DNA of 64,000 nt, from contig NC_081413.1 of assembly GCF_030272615.1 (NCBI RefSeq), positions 332,358,302 through 332,422,301 on the forward strand, read 5' to 3'. A program made the position numbers and the translations under genes. The stretch comes from Cryptomeria japonica (Eukaryota; Streptophyta; Pinopsida; Cupressales; Cupressaceae). This document shows, piece by piece, positions 42,961 through 55,759 of the stretch; positions within the stretch are counted from its first letter, which is position 1; each line of letters begins with the position of its first letter. A model generated the notes under the pieces. It was not told the origin of the DNA. It saw only the letters and a list, made by a program, of their open reading frames with translations, and did not search any database.

Positions 42961-43460
42961 AGACCCATCACCCTAATGCTAAAAAAGGATATACATTTCA
43001 AATGGACTCCTGAATCCAAAAGAGCCTTTGATAAAATCAAATATGCTATCTGTTCAGCCCTTGTGTTGTCCAACCCAGATATGTCAAAAGACTTCATAAT
43101 GTATGTCTTCTCTGGCCAGTATAGCATCACCATGGTCCTAACCCAAAAAGATGCCAAAAAGGTGGTGAACATCCCATAGCTTTCCATTCAAAGACCCTCA
43201 AAGAGTATGAGGCCAAATACAACTTTGTTGAAAAACAGGCCTTAGCCGTAGTGAAAGGACTGAAGAAGTTCAGGCATTTCATCGCCTGTAATAAAACTAC
43301 GGTGTATGTAGCTCATCCTGCGGTGCGGGAATACAGTCTGGAGGGTGACATCACCAAAAAAAGGGCAAATAGGATCACCAAGATCCTAGAATATGATGTC
43401 GACGTCAAGCCAACAAAGCTCGTTCGTGGGAGGGGCCTTTGCGAATATATAGTTTAGGGA
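42961..43460 (+). pseudogene. E4 gypsy RNase H
   Basis: The connection and RNase H read F-K-W-T-P-E-S-K-R-A-F-D-K-I-K and S-F-H-S-K-T-L-K-E-Y-E. Then KYNFVEKQALAVVKGLKKFR and ANRITKILEYDVDVKPTKLV follow. A frame change lies near 43175 (a stop at 43177-43179 in the RT frame). It ends at TAG 43455-43457. Confidence 0.85.
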
Positions 43461-44783
43461 TGCGAACCCCGTGAAGATGAAATGACTACGGAGGAGGCTA
43501 TTATGTTTTCACCTGATGCTCCACAAGCTTGCTGGATCGAGGCCAGGAAGCAATTCATGAAGACCAGGATTTTTCCCAAGGATCTCACTCCTGAAAAGAG
43601 AAGGTTTTACAGGCTCCAAAACAACGGTTTTCGTTTGATAGACGGAGTATTCTTCAAGAGAAATTTTGATGGAATCCTCCACCGCTGTGTAGGTCGAAGC
43701 CAAGCAGATAAAATCCTACAAGAATTCCACTACGGCTCCTCGAGAGGTTATTTCTTTGCACCTACAACTGCTATCAAAATTATCCAAGCCGGATATTTTT
43801 GGCCTTCTATGTTCAAGGACACACACAATTTGGTAAAGGAATGTAAAGAGTGCTAGTATTATACTGGCGGGAGTAAAAGAGTTGCAATGCCCCTCAAGCC
43901 TGTGTCAGTAGAAGAGCCTTTGGCCTAGTGGGGTCTCGATTTCATCGGAATGATCAATCCCCTTAGTTTGATCGGACACAAGTGGATCCTGACCGCCACT
44001 GATTATTTCACCAGATGGTCTGAAGTTGTTCCTTTGAGGAACTCATCAGAGAGGGAAGTGCTAGCTTTCCTAGAAGACCTGGCATGCTGATACAGTTCTC
44101 CCAAAACCATCATATCAGACAATGTGCACGCATTCATCGGCTCGCAAATTACCCAATTCACCCTCGACATAGGTATCTATCTTAAAACCTCTTCTAATTA
44201 CTATCCTCGGGGGAATGGACTTGCTGAGTCCACTAACTGAAACTCGATCAGACTTATTAGAAGAATAGGTTCTGAATATAAGAGGGAGTGGCACCATCAT
44301 TTGAGAAGCGCATTATGGGCAGACTACATAACACCTAAACAAATCTTAAAAAATTCTCCATATAAGTTGGTATATGGAAAAGATGCACTTTTCCCCACGT
44401 CTCTAGAGATCCCAACCCTACAGCTATTGAAGTCCATGGAGGTGGCGGAGAACGAACCTACAGCCGTGAGATTAGCAGAGATTATGGAGCTAGAAGAGGC
44501 AAGGGAGACAGCCTTTGCGGCTCTCCAAGACAGGCAAGAAACCATCAAAAGGTGGTTTGACAGCAAAAAGAGCTCCAATTCGGTTTTCAACCCTTGGGAC
44601 CTCGTGCTAAAATACAATGAAAGGGCGACAAAGCCCGACCAACACGCCAAGTTTGATTGCCTATGGGAAGGTCCTTTCCGCATTCTAAATTGTAAAGGTT
44701 TCAACGCATTCGAACTCGAAGACATGAATGGAGACCCCCTCTGGATTCCGGTTAATGGTTTCCACCTCAAGCCATTTCACTAA
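43461..44783 (+). pseudogene. E4 integrase
   Basis: The zinc-binding part (43482-43856) has L-Q-E-F-H-Y-G-S-S-R-G-Y-F-F and V-K-E-C-K-E-C. The DDE core has W-G-L-D-F-I-G near 43930, T-I-I-S-D-N near 44110 and YYPRGNGLAESTN near 44202. The C-terminal part (44301-44783) ends K-F-D-C-L-W-E-G-P-F-R-I then V-N-G-F-H-L-K-P-F-H. Stops at 43854-43856, near 43927, at the A-C-stop-Y-S-S site near 44088 and after S-T-N break it. The C-terminal 160 residues are intact and there is no chromodomain. Confidence 0.9.
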
Positions 44784-45040
44784 GCCTTCTCTTCTCGTTT
44801 AGTGTATATATTGTATATATTGTGAATAGTTCTTTTGAGTGCCTAATTTATTACATTTATTCCCCATGCTAGTGTCAAAGTAAAAGAATTTGCAAAAAAA
44901 AGCCAAAGTTGAGCAAAGAAAAAGAAAGTTTGTTATATTAAACATTCTAGTATTTCTATTACAATTAGAGAGCATGCTCTTGGCCCCCCTTTTTACAAAG
45001 TGATGAAGAAAAAGTCAAGTAGCAGTGGATCATCATTGGT
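44784..45040. other. E4 spacer after integrase
   Basis: A short non-coding stretch separates the convergent polyprotein and antisense ORF. No motif is recognised. Confidence 0.5.
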
Positions 45041-45778
45041 TCATTGATCTTCCACATCCTTGTCTTCATCCATGAAGAAGTCTGAGTCCTCACCATCATC
45101 AGAAGAGTCCCCTCCTTCTGACCACTCAGGGTCAGAATCGCTTCTAGGCTCCCCAGGCAGGAAAACAACATGCGGTGTCAGAACCTGAGGGAAGATATAG
45201 TCCCTAAATTCAGTATACCATTCGGTATCTTCAGGGATAGGGACTATCATATTGACACACAGAAGGAATTTTGCAACAAGCTCGACGTGATATCGATGAG
45301 AAGACAATGTCATTGTTTTCAACCCACCAACGAGCGGATGCCAAGCTACTTCCTCATTATGAGTGACAAAACTTTCCAGGTCAGATGGTAGTGGGAGCCC
45401 TCAGAAAGGGACATGATATTCAATCACATCCTCCAGTCCGCCCAAGTAGTCTGGGGAAAAGAGAGCCCTGGTCAGTTGCAAAGCTAGCAGCCCCGACTGA
45501 CCACAATCCAATAGCGAAGCTATAAAACGTGAGCAGATATCCGTGTTCACTCAGTACCGGTCCACATTATCAATAAAGTCCTCCCCTAGCACCCACTTAA
45601 TGGCAGCTATCATCAGAGGGTTTTTTCTCCGCGTCATCAACTGCAATCTCCGATCAGATATATTCCCTAAGAAAGCAACCTACGCTTTGCTGTTGACAAG
45701 CCTAATTGGAGTATCCATGGTTGTAGGAACTCCATCGTTGAAGCTTACACTATAAATAAGGAATGTCTGAAAAGACAT
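45041..45778 (-). pseudogene. E4 antisense ORF, acidic tail, unknown
   Basis: One - strand frame runs from an ATG at 45778 (M-S-F-Q-T-F-L-I-Y) to the stop at 45041, about 245 codons, broken by three in-frame stops. The intact C-terminal 93 residues (45041-45322) read MKTMTLSSHRYHVELVAKFL, E-W-Y-T-E-F-R-D-Y-I-F-P-Q-V-L, then a strongly acidic tail (SDSDPEWSEGGDSSDDGEDS). I do not recognise the family. It occupies the same relative place and orientation as the PMD gene of E1 and E2, but I see no clear PMD motif. Confidence 0.6.
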
Positions 45779-46176
45779 ATTTATAGAAAATTGTATCTGG
45801 AGATGATGAATGCTTGAGGCATCAACCTTCCCAAACTCCAATGCTCCTGTCATGTTTCCATTAATTCACATCAAGCGAATGAGCCTGGATTCAAAGTTGG
45901 CAATGTCCTACCAGGTACCTCGAAGAAAGAGTCGATGCAAGTGGATGCCACACGTATGTACAGGTACATCGCGTTTTAAATCTCAACCTTCGAAGGACTA
46001 TCTCAACTTGCACAAACTTCACTGTCTGCGAGTTGGCACGCGTATAGGCGGGTGCTTGCCATTAAACATTCGCTTTTGCAAAAATCTAGGTGTGCAATGC
46101 ATTTAAGAGTGAAGTTACTCCCTCTTCTTCTTTATTTCATCATCTTTTCATAACCTAAGTTCTTTTCCCCCTCAGA
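45779..46176. other. E4 spacer between antisense ORF and accessory ORF
   Basis: About 400 bases separate two divergent ORFs. This is the likely place for promoters or leaders of either ORF. No clear core promoter or gene is seen. Confidence 0.45.
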
Positions 46177-49100
46177 TTGTTGAAAATTTTGACAGAAGGA
46201 AAGTCACAGCTTGCAATGGAGGTCAAAGCAGCACCTTTAGGCTCCACCCATGGAGGTTTCTGGGTGGACATCTTTGGAGAACTCTCATATTCTTCACACG
46301 CCATTCCCCCAAAGGTAGAGTATCTGAGAACGAAGATCAAGACCAAAACAACCACTCGGAATGTGTCCGTTGTTCTAGACTCTTTGGAGAATATTTTCGA
46401 GCCCGAGGTTCATAAGCAACCTAAAAGGCTCAGAGAGGCTGCATGCAGCAGAATGCTCAATCATAGAACAAAGACTCAATCTAGGGCAATTCATTTCTGG
46501 AATAGTGGCGCCCCCCAATTCATGGTTCCCATGGTCCCATATTGCCCTGAGCTCATAGTAGCTTGCGCCAATGTTTTCGATCCCGCCACCTGCTCTATCA
46601 ATGGCTCCCTCTTGAAGGTGGTGATATCTCCAGAGGCTGTTAGAGACATGATGTGCTGCCTTATTTTTGAAGGGACAAATGTTTTCTCAGAAAGTTCAAT
46701 GGAGGAATTCTGGGGCACTAGGAGAGATGCATTGACTTTCTTTCAAAGCACGCTTAATCGGAGTCTGTCTTCCAGACTTTTGAAGTTTCCCCTATCATAT
46801 AGAGACCTGAGGCAAGAAGACCTCAAGGAAATTTCTTCTACTCTTGCCTGGTTGTGCGGTTATGATAATGGTCAGGATATTACAGCCGCAATGATGGGAT
46901 TTCTCTTTAAGTGTAGGAAACAAAGGGAACCATTTCATTTTGACTTCTCAATTACTATGGCCAGGGCCATAGTTAAGCAATTATCAGAATTCCAACAGTT
47001 ACGGCGCTTCAGGTTTTCTTCGATTCTAGTCCATCTGCTACTGCACCAAAATGAGGCTTTCTTTAGCCAGTTCATGCGGTTGGCTTTTTGTGACGATTCA
47101 GGGAATAGAATGTCAGTGTTTGCCTGGACACCCCTCTTGCTAGCCTCTTACGATGCATATCTGTTTTCGGACTTCTTCTTGACTCCCACGCTCAAAGATC
47201 TCGGTTCAATCCCCAATAAACCATTAGCCCACTTCTCCCAAGTTCAGACGAACTGGATGCAGAATGAGCGTCCCCCTTGAGACTGGTTCATAGGTCACGA
47301 CTTTTCCTTCGTCCGAGTGCATGGGTTCTCTGAAGAGCCATTCTGTCTGCCTAGCTATGTTACCAAGTGAACCCTGGCTCTCGAAAGTGAGTGGCAGTTG
47401 GTGAGAATTGATAGGGCTATTGGATCAAGAAAGCATGATACCTCCATCACTGAAGATCACAAGGCTATTGGCCCAATCACTCTAGTACGAAGGAACATTG
47501 TAGAGGAGGTCTTGACGTCTAAGATGGCACAACTCAGTCTGGTAGTTATTGTTGACTTCTGGAGTTATGACCCTGATGGTTGCCTCAACAAGAGAAAGAA
47601 TGTTGTAAAGCATGAACCTCGGAAATCATGGGAAGAGCGTACAAACCCCCAGGTTGTTGACCTGAGTGTGTATGTGGGACCTGATGATTTTCATGTTTTA
47701 AGAGGCCCCCCATGGTTGAGTTTTTATTTGCCCCTGCAAAGATTCAATCCCGCAAAGCCTATTCCCCGGGCTATGCTAGAAAGTATGAAAACTTTAGCCT
47801 GGCCCAGGAAAAGGAGGGAAGAATTTTGGGTCTACCGGCAAGAGGTGAGTCGGCCTAGAGCCAACATTGGAAATGCCCCTTTGGACGAGCGGTTTGAGCA
47901 GGAATGGTGTCAGTTAAATAAATCCAATGATGAGACAGGTGACAGCTCCTCACGCGGGGACTCATCCCTCGAGGTGGCCCTGCAGAAGAGGGTAGAGGTT
48001 ATAAACGTTGAAGGGCAATATCCAGAGCCTCAAATTCTCCTTCCTTTAGATAGTTCAGCTTGCAGACCCCATTCCTAGGCGGGTAAAAGGTCGTTTGAGA
48101 AGCAGCCGCGTGACTCCCCTCCGAAGAAAAGGCAACATTCCTGTGTAGTAAGGAGGAGTCCACCTTCTCAAATCCTAGAGACGACCTCAGATCTTCAGTG
48201 GTCGGTGCCTTCCACGACTCAGGTACGTCCTCCTTTATCCTTGTCTCCTACTCAGGTAGTTTCTTCAGGTGTCTCCATCGCCACAATGCAAGCCCCAGTT
48301 CCTACTGCCCTCACCTTAGCCCTTGTTGGGACACCAGTTGAACCCCAAAATGTATTCCCATAGGCATCTTTTCCTTTCCCAACCTCTTCTTTTATCCCTA
48401 CAACTTTTCCCACGCTGATTTCTGAAGCAACCCCCATGTCGCGTAGGCTAGGTTTTGGAGAGTTCCCTCCTCCGGTTATGGGAATAGTGTCCACAAGCCC
48501 TTTTCCATCGGGATCTCCCCCCTTCGTCCCATTATTTTCTTCGTTTGCCCTAGCTCATCCCATCCAGACTACTTTTGCTGGGCCTATTTCACAGTTTCCC
48601 TTCGCGGTCCCCCCTGGCGTAGCTTTTGCAGGTCAGGTTATTGACAACCCATATGATTTCCAGCAACAAGTTGCTTATTCTAAGATTGCTCGCCTTGGTA
48701 AGATGGGCAAGCGAAAAGAAAAGGAAGGCACCCGTCCAACCCGTCCTCATCTACAGACGCATTTTAGTGAGGAGAAAGATTGCCTTTTTTTTGCAAATCT
48801 TTCCCCAAAGTTGACAAGTTAGAGTCTCAGATGAAACCAAATGACTACACATTACATGCTATCGGTATTAGCCTTCAAAGTGCCACAGCCTCAAACAAGT
48901 AGAAATGATGGAGAAAACCTCAAAAGCTGTAACTTCGGATTTCATCAAAAAGAGCTGCCGTCTGGAAAAGATTCAAGCGGAAAACGCCAATCTCCGAGAA
49001 TCCTTGACCCAACAGAGAAAAGAAGATAAGGCCCAGAGCTCAAAAATCAATCGCCTGCAAAGTCTGTTGGCCCAAGCCAATTAGGAAAAAGGGAAGCTGC

Positions 49101-50366
49101 AGTCAGCCTTAACAATGTAAGCTCTCAATTGAAGGGCTGGGAGGCGATGATAAATGTGGCTCTGAAGGAGCTGCAAGAGAAGGACTCAGAGATTCAACAA
49201 TTAAAGGCGGCTTCTAGAGATGCTACTCAAGTGCAAGTGCAGCTGCGTGAAGAGATTCACTTGAAGGAGGATTATGTCCGGCAGCTGAGTGAGGCTCAAG
49301 TGTTGTTGTCCAAGGAAAAGATGAGGTTTGAGGCAGAGTTGAAAGCAAAAGAGGTTAGCCTCGGGCAATCTAAGAAGCGCCTTCTAAAGGTGGTGGCTCT
49401 CTTGCGACATGAACAAGATCGAACATCACAGCTTCAACAAACGGTGCAATATGGAAAGGCCAGAATCCTCACCCTAGAGAATCAAATGATTATTGAATAG
49501 AACAAATATAGGAGCTGCAACAAGAAGTGGTGGCAAAAGGTGATGAAGTCTCGCGACTCTTGAGCATTCCGCCCTCGGTGTAGGTGGCTTAGGAATTTTT
49601 GACAATTCTAGTAGAATTGTATGTTTCACACTGGGAGTAAATTAAGCAATATGGCCCCTCGCTTCAGCCTATGCTGAGATTCATTCAAGAAGCACAATCC
49701 CTTTGTGCGGAAGCGGAAGCTCTAGTAAATAGTTCAATGGTTGTTTTATCTCCCAAGATCCCTGTGGCTCAGGTTTTGATCCAAATGTTGTATGCATCTA
49801 AAGATGATGAACTAAGAGAGAAGGGTATTGCTGATCGCAAGCAGCTGATCAAAAGGATGAATGTTTTCATCAATCACCATAGAATGGTCATGCATGTATC
49901 AGCCGCACTGGAGCCATTACAAATCTCTGTCCCAGACATCAAGCAACATATAGAAAGGTTTGTTTTGTTGGGCTTGCCTTCCCCTTTCTCTGCTGATGGT
50001 TTTGTATTAGGGGTTGAACAATTGTCAAATCAAATTGAACACCCATAGCAAGATAGATCTTTCATCCAAAACCTAAGTGACCCTACCTTAGCTGAGGACA
50101 TAGAGCGTCTTCTGCATCCCCTTGCCCAGCTCTACGCTCTTTTAAAGTTGGTCCATGATGAACCCGTAGGCTTGCCGTTCGGTGAGGTCATCTACTTGGA
50201 TCAACACTATCAGAATCTAGATGTGCAAGCGTTGCCTTTTGAGGAGGATTGGTTGTTATTGCAGCAACCTGCTCCATCTTGTCTTAACATGAAGTCTGGT
50301 CTCCGAATCAACAATTTTGGGTTCCTGTATTCCGCAGGCAGAATTCCCCCTGTTAGTTGCCAAGAA
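46177..50366 (+). pseudogene. E4 long sense accessory ORF with coiled coil
   Basis: One decayed gene of about 4.2 kb lies downstream of integrase. The N-terminal 367 residues are open (46177-47280): RAIHFWNSGAPQFMVPMVPY, C-P-E-L-I-V-A-C-A-N-V-F-D-P, ISPEAVRDMMCCLIFEGTNV, YRDLRQEDLKEISSTLAWLC, HFDFSITMARAIVKQLSEFQ. The same frame continues 47398-48078, then a Pro/Ser/Thr-rich middle (48080-48820). A long coiled coil follows (48906-49500; ELQEKDSEIQQLKAASRDAT, KEKMRFEAELKAKEVSLGQS), then a C-terminal part (49671-50366) in another frame. At least six stops and two frameshifts are present. Function is unknown. The N-terminal blocks resemble 26262-27068. Confidence 0.68.
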
Positions 50367-50367
50367 A

Positions 50368-51442
50368 TGTTCACATTAAAATCTCTGGGGCAAGTTTGTG
50401 GTCGGAGTATCTTCTTTTCCCTCTCAGCTTTCCAGCAGTGCGTGGTGTGCAGGACAATTGTCAGCTCGACATTGCCCCCAGCGGTCCGTGTTTTGCGTTT
50501 GAGGATTGGAGTAACGCGATGATGACAAATGGAGAAGTTTTGCTGACTGGGCCTTTTTTGGGACCCACCTTGTAGCACAATCAGGAAAGGGACACCTGGC
50601 ACCTTCATGTTGGTAGATGTGTTTCTATTTGAAGAGGTTTTTCAGAAGAGGTATCCCCGCCTGCCACGTTTTCTTCTGTGGTTAGCGAAATCTTTTTCGT
50701 TTGGGTCGGTATGAAGATCATCGCAGGCAAGAACCAAAGCCTTGGGGCTTTTTGGCTGGGTGTGACCTCGCAGAATGACATGGCTTGGTTTTTCCGTTCA
50801 GGGGCGGTTATGCATGTTTGACGTATTTTGGAGTTGTTAGCAGAGCCGCAGGCTCTTTTTATGCTTGTTTTTTCCCTGTTGTAGGGGTTGAAAACTTTTA
50901 AAGAAAAACAATTAAGGATCTTAGATAATTGGAGTTGTTATAGTTTCTCAAGAGGAAGGTCAATCAAGATTGTGCCTGCGGCCTTCGTGATTACCTCTTT
51001 TGGATGCTTAAATAGGCTTTTTCTGTGCGTTTTCCTATATTCTTGATGACTTTAGAGATATCTATCTAATACTCTGCCGATTAAACTATGTTCCGCACTT
51101 GTTATCTGGTGGATGCATGATATATGTTTCTTTATGTTTTTTAAAGGAATCTTAATTGTATCTTAATTTTTGTTCTGTTCAGGCATGTAGATTGTTGAAT
51201 GGGCTTTAAAACCATGTGTTTCCTAGTTTTATATGCTACCTTCTTTTTATGAAATGTTCTGGTGCATCGCCTCAATAGCATAGATCATTTTATTTTAAGC
51301 TTCCTTCTTTTCCCTTTTCCCAGACCCCCCCAAGGAAGAGTCGGCTTCTCAATCCGAAGGTTATTCAGTGAATCCCGCGCAGTAGGTCCCCCATCAATGA
51401 ATTTCTCATAAGGTTGTTTGTTTCCAAAGAAATTTAGAGTCA
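50368..51442 (+). repeat. E4 3' LTR
   Basis: It begins TGTTCACATTAAAATCTCTG and ends AATTTAGAGTCA, 1075 bases. It is a direct repeat of 37673-38741. The upstream flank (GTTAGTTGCCAAGAAA) is a poor polypurine tract. Confidence 0.9.
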
Positions 51443-52204
51443 AGATGAACAATGTAAGGATTAGTTAAAACAATTGGCAAACATTTTAATTGATTGTTTA
51501 AAGTCTTAAATTGATCCATCACCCCAACCAATAAGTTAAGGAAGTGCCTCATTCAACCCAAATGCAACAACTGAAAAATAAATGGCTGGAAAGGTTCACA
51601 AGTATAGATCATATGGAAATATCATAGAAGATTGGGTGAAAGTTATTATGATCAAAGAACCATGCTTATCCAAAGTATAAAGAAGTTCTATGATGAAATT
51701 GAACCACCAAAAAGGGCAATTGATATGGAAATTGTGAACACCAAACGTGAGGAATATATGTGCCAACAAGTAGATAATTAATTAAAGAAAATTATTGATC
51801 TAGAGATAGATGAAGTGGTTGTAGAGTTATTTTAAAGTGTTGATGACATTGAATGTATTAGGTGGATAAGAGCATATAATGGAGATCCACATTCTTGAAG
51901 TAGAAGATGAATTGATAAAATAATGTAACTAAATTAAATCTGACATTCAAAAAGAGCTATTGAGCATAGGTGTTCATTTAAGAAAAAAAGACAAGACAAA
52001 AGATGAAATAGTATAAGTGTTGAAAAGTGAATTTGAAAAGGCAATTTTAAAAAGCTATTTAATGAACCATCATTTTGCACAAAGAACATTAGAACAATAG
52101 AAATGATTGATTTTACTCTAGCACAATGTGAAGGTCATCTAGTGGCCTTCACAACTAAATTGGGAAACATTAAAAGGAGTAAAACTCTTAGGAAGTTAAG
52201 AACC
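51443..52204 (+). pseudogene. E5 accessory ORF relic, C-terminal part
   Basis: Scattered open pieces include Q-S-I-K-K-F-Y-D-E-I-E-P-P-K-R-A-I-D and M-E-I-V-N-T-K-R-E-E-Y-M-C-Q-Q-V-D-N. They continue with L-K-K-I-I-D-L-E-I-D-E-V-V-V-E-L-F and a Lys/Glu-rich helix-like stretch near 51960-52060. The heptad-like composition would fit the coiled-coil end of the split E5 ORF. Assignment rests on composition and position only. Confidence 0.3.
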
Positions 52205-52396
52205 AAAAATGTTGTTATTCCTTAGGATGTTGAAATACCACGGTGACTCATGCACTCAAAAACTATAAAGCCAAGTTTGCAGCCCAATTAGCACAAAAAA
52301 TGTTGTTATTCCTTAGGATGTTGAAATACCATGGTGACTCATGCACTCAAAAACTATAAAAACTATAAAGCCAAGTTTGTAGCCCAATTGGCACAT
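52205..52396. repeat. 92/100-bp tandem duplication
   Basis: Two copies, 52205-52296 and 52297-52396, start AAAATGTTGTTATTCCTTAG and end with CCCAATTRGCACA. The second copy has an extra AACTATAAA and a few substitutions. It is likely a slippage or unequal-exchange product. Confidence 0.85.
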
Positions 52397-55300
52397 GTAT
52401 AAATGTGGCAATGTGGACCCACCAAACATACCGCATTATCAATAGCTTTATTTAATTGATGAGTTTATTTAAAGCCTTTGATGTTTTATAATAATAATCA
52501 TTTTAAAATATATTTAAAAGACTCGTTTAAATATTCAGTTATGCAATTGTATATAAATTGAAAGTTTTAAATATGTAACCAAAAGACATTAGTGGGGTTA
52601 ATCATTATCATTTTTGATGCATGACTAAGAGAAAAGATAATAACAAAAAAATTGCTATCCTCGAAAGAATTTTATGATTTTGTGTGCTTGCAAATTTGAA
52701 TGTTTGGATTTCTAAATTTCATTGTGGTTTGTGTGAAACAATAAAATTCCATTTTTATCATTCTTTTGTATTAGTGTGATAATTATTTATGAGCATTCAA
52801 TTTCTTCTCAAATCAAAAAACTCTTGATTAAGGTTATTTAATTTTTCAGTTGATATTTCAGTCTATGTTATGAAATATCATTATGAAATTCATATATATA
52901 TGGAGTAGATTCCTGAATGTTGTTTATCTCATTATTTTGAATAGGTATTGGACACCATTCCATCTTTCTAGTTAAAATAAAACCATTATTTTATTATTCA
53001 AAAAAATAAAGTTTGACCTTATGAGGGAGTTGTACCTCTAAAATTCAGAGGGAAGTTGACAACAATACAACTTACCCAATTGTTGGTGGAGATTGTGAGT
53101 TGGAAATTATAAATATCACATCTAGACAAATTTCTTAACCAACACATAGTTAATTATAACTATAAATTAATCCTAAAAATTCTAAAAATTATAATTTCAA
53201 CTATATAATTTAGATTTAAATCCTATATTGTATCTCTAAAAATATAAAACTTATCCTTTAGTCTTTGCTGTAATCATTCTATCAAATTTGCAATTGACTC
53301 CCTTTGTATAAATTATTTGTAATGTCTCTAATTTTTACCCAATTTAGGGATATTCGTCTACTAACTTGATGAGAAATAAGGATTTTCATCCTTCAATTTC
53401 ATTCTTAGAGGGGGTTTGTCCTCAGGTTGTTATAATATTGATTCATACTCTAGGAGTGATAAATACATATAATATGTATTCTTCCAATGATGCTTACTTC
53501 TAGTTTGGTGTCTCTTATATATCTTTTTTTCCAATGGTTGTGATTCTTGAAATGCCTGTTAACTTTTGATTAAATTAAATTTTAATTTTACATTTTATAG
53601 CTATATATTATATATTATTATAGTCCATTTTAATAAAATGACGTTACACTTTCACAATTTTATAGACAATTGAATTCTCAAATCATAAGGTTAGTAATTA
53701 CTCCAATCACTATAAGCTTAAGAAGTTCATCCATGGTATGGAGACAAATCTTAAATTATGCTTTTAAATGAACAAATTAGGGTTTTCATTAATGCTTTGA
53801 ATAATATTATTACTTTAAAGTATACCTTGTTGGAGTTCAAATTAAAAATTTTAAGGTATTTATTTAACCCATTGAATCTTTGATAAGATCAACTGTTAAT
53901 ATTTCATGTGGAAAAAAATCAAGGGTCATGAATGCATCTAAATAATGATAGATACCATTCCATGACCTTTACTATCTTGATGCCTTGATACTCATGCCAT
54001 GTCATGCAGTTCCAACAATCCCACAAACAAATCAACAAAAAACATAACATGTCCTATGACCCTAAAAAGTATATTTAGAAGTGGTCTAGTGGAAGATTAT
54101 CAATGATAGAATGCTAAAAAAAAAGCACGCAACACAACTAAAAATCTAAGGCACGCCCCAAAATCAACATTTCATTACATGGAAATCAATCAATGGTTGT
54201 TACATGAAGAGTGATTAGAAACTTGTTAATTAATTAATAAAGTACAAAAAACCTCATTAAATACTTGAGATGATCTTCAATATTTAACTCTCTAGAAACT
54301 AATAGAAGCATGCTACATTACTTATAAGAAACCTTGCCCCTTATATAGATATTAATACAAACCCTTTCACTTGGAAGATGACCTCTCTATGTGCTTCCAT
54401 GTGTACTACTTTTGTGACACATTAATCATCTCAAATGATCACAAACGTAAAGGTGATTAGCTCACATAATCTCCAAATATTCTACAACTAGTTACATAAT
54501 GGCTTTTAGTTCTACAAGAGATCTTCGGATGGAGAGTAACAAACTACATTTGTCTTCCAGCCCTTCAAAACTCTAAGAGGCCTTAAATATCTTTCCCTAA
54601 AAATTTAGCCACCAACATAACCGAGTCATTTAACTAAGAGCCAATGCCACCACAATACACATATTAGAAATTTGTAAAAATGACAAAGTTCCAAATAAAT
54701 AGAACACAAACAACAATATTTAACCAAAAATCCTAACATAAGAGAAAGCACATTAATGTGGTTAAGATACCCAAACAATGATGGGTTTTGTTGAGGAATC
54801 CAATTTTTCACCATTTAATCAAAGATAGATGGTGAGTGGGATTTTCTTTTGACATAGGGGCTTCAAATCTCTAAAAAGGTCTTGCTTTTTGTTGCATGTG
54901 ACTCAACCTCAAGGCAATTTGTTTGCACAAATCTATTCAAAAGCTTAAAGAATTATTGAACTTGCAACTTACTACTAAAAAAAGTTGAAAACTTGAGGGA
55001 GGTGAAAAGTGTGTTGTGAATTTCCTAGAACAAAAACTATAGCTAGTTTAGGATGATATTTTTACTTTGAGGACAAGCTAATGAAATTATAAAATTGCAA
55101 TAATAATAATAAAAATAAAATGAATTCTTTCCAAGAAAATAACGTCTCATATTGAAAGAAATTTAACCAAAAATTTAAATCAAACCCTACTAATGAAGAG
55201 AAATATATAAGAAATTTTAAGAACATTTTACAAATAGATTGCTCTACAAATTTATAGTGATGAAAAAACATGATATTTTAAACATAAAACTTTTTGCCGA

Positions 55301-55759
55301 TTAATAATCTCATAATTCCCTTACAATTATTAATAAAAATGTAAGTGAATTATTTTTCTATCCATTAACTAAAATAAAAAATTATAAAAACACAATATAT
55401 ATTTTTTTCAACTGCTATAACACCTACCAAGATTCTAATTTGTAAGAAACATTATTTTCTATCTCATGGAAGCTCCCATTCTCTTAAAAATAAAAAGCAA
55501 AAGTGACATTAGAAAACCCAAGTCAATAACTTGTAGCAGGATACAAAATTGAGGCAGATGAGCAAAGCAGGAAAAAAAAATAATGACGTGGGACCATAAC
55601 AGAACAAAAGCATCCGCTTTCTGTTTGGGCATGGCCTAGCGTGGGGTACCTATTCTATCCTTGTAATGGAAGGTGCTCACCATTCGGTACTTCTTACACA
55701 GATGGGTTTTGTTTGAAATCTCAGCCCATTGTTAGTTGTTGTATAACATTTCAGAAAAA
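52397..55759. other. AT-rich spacer upstream of PDV1
   Basis: 3.4 kb of AT-rich sequence with no supported gene. Short open frames (for example 54626-54814 and 55062-55271 on -) are low-complexity. The stretch 54170-54840 could be part of a decayed LTR, but I could not find a partner. The last 150 bases (55610-55759) are less AT-rich and would hold the PDV1 promoter and 5' UTR; no definite TATA box was assigned. Confidence 0.5.

Larger units (their letters stand above)
37673..51442 (+). mobile_element. Ty3/gypsy element E4 with two accessory ORFs
   Basis: LTRs at 37673-38741 and 50368-51442 flank gag, protease, an RNase H, RT, RNase H and integrase, then an antisense ORF and a long sense ORF. 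Its composition is richer in GC than the surroundings. The PBS resembles that of E2. Stops and frameshifts occur in every module. No matching target duplication was found (left TTAAT, right AGATG), so the ends may be eroded or recombined. Confidence 0.88.
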
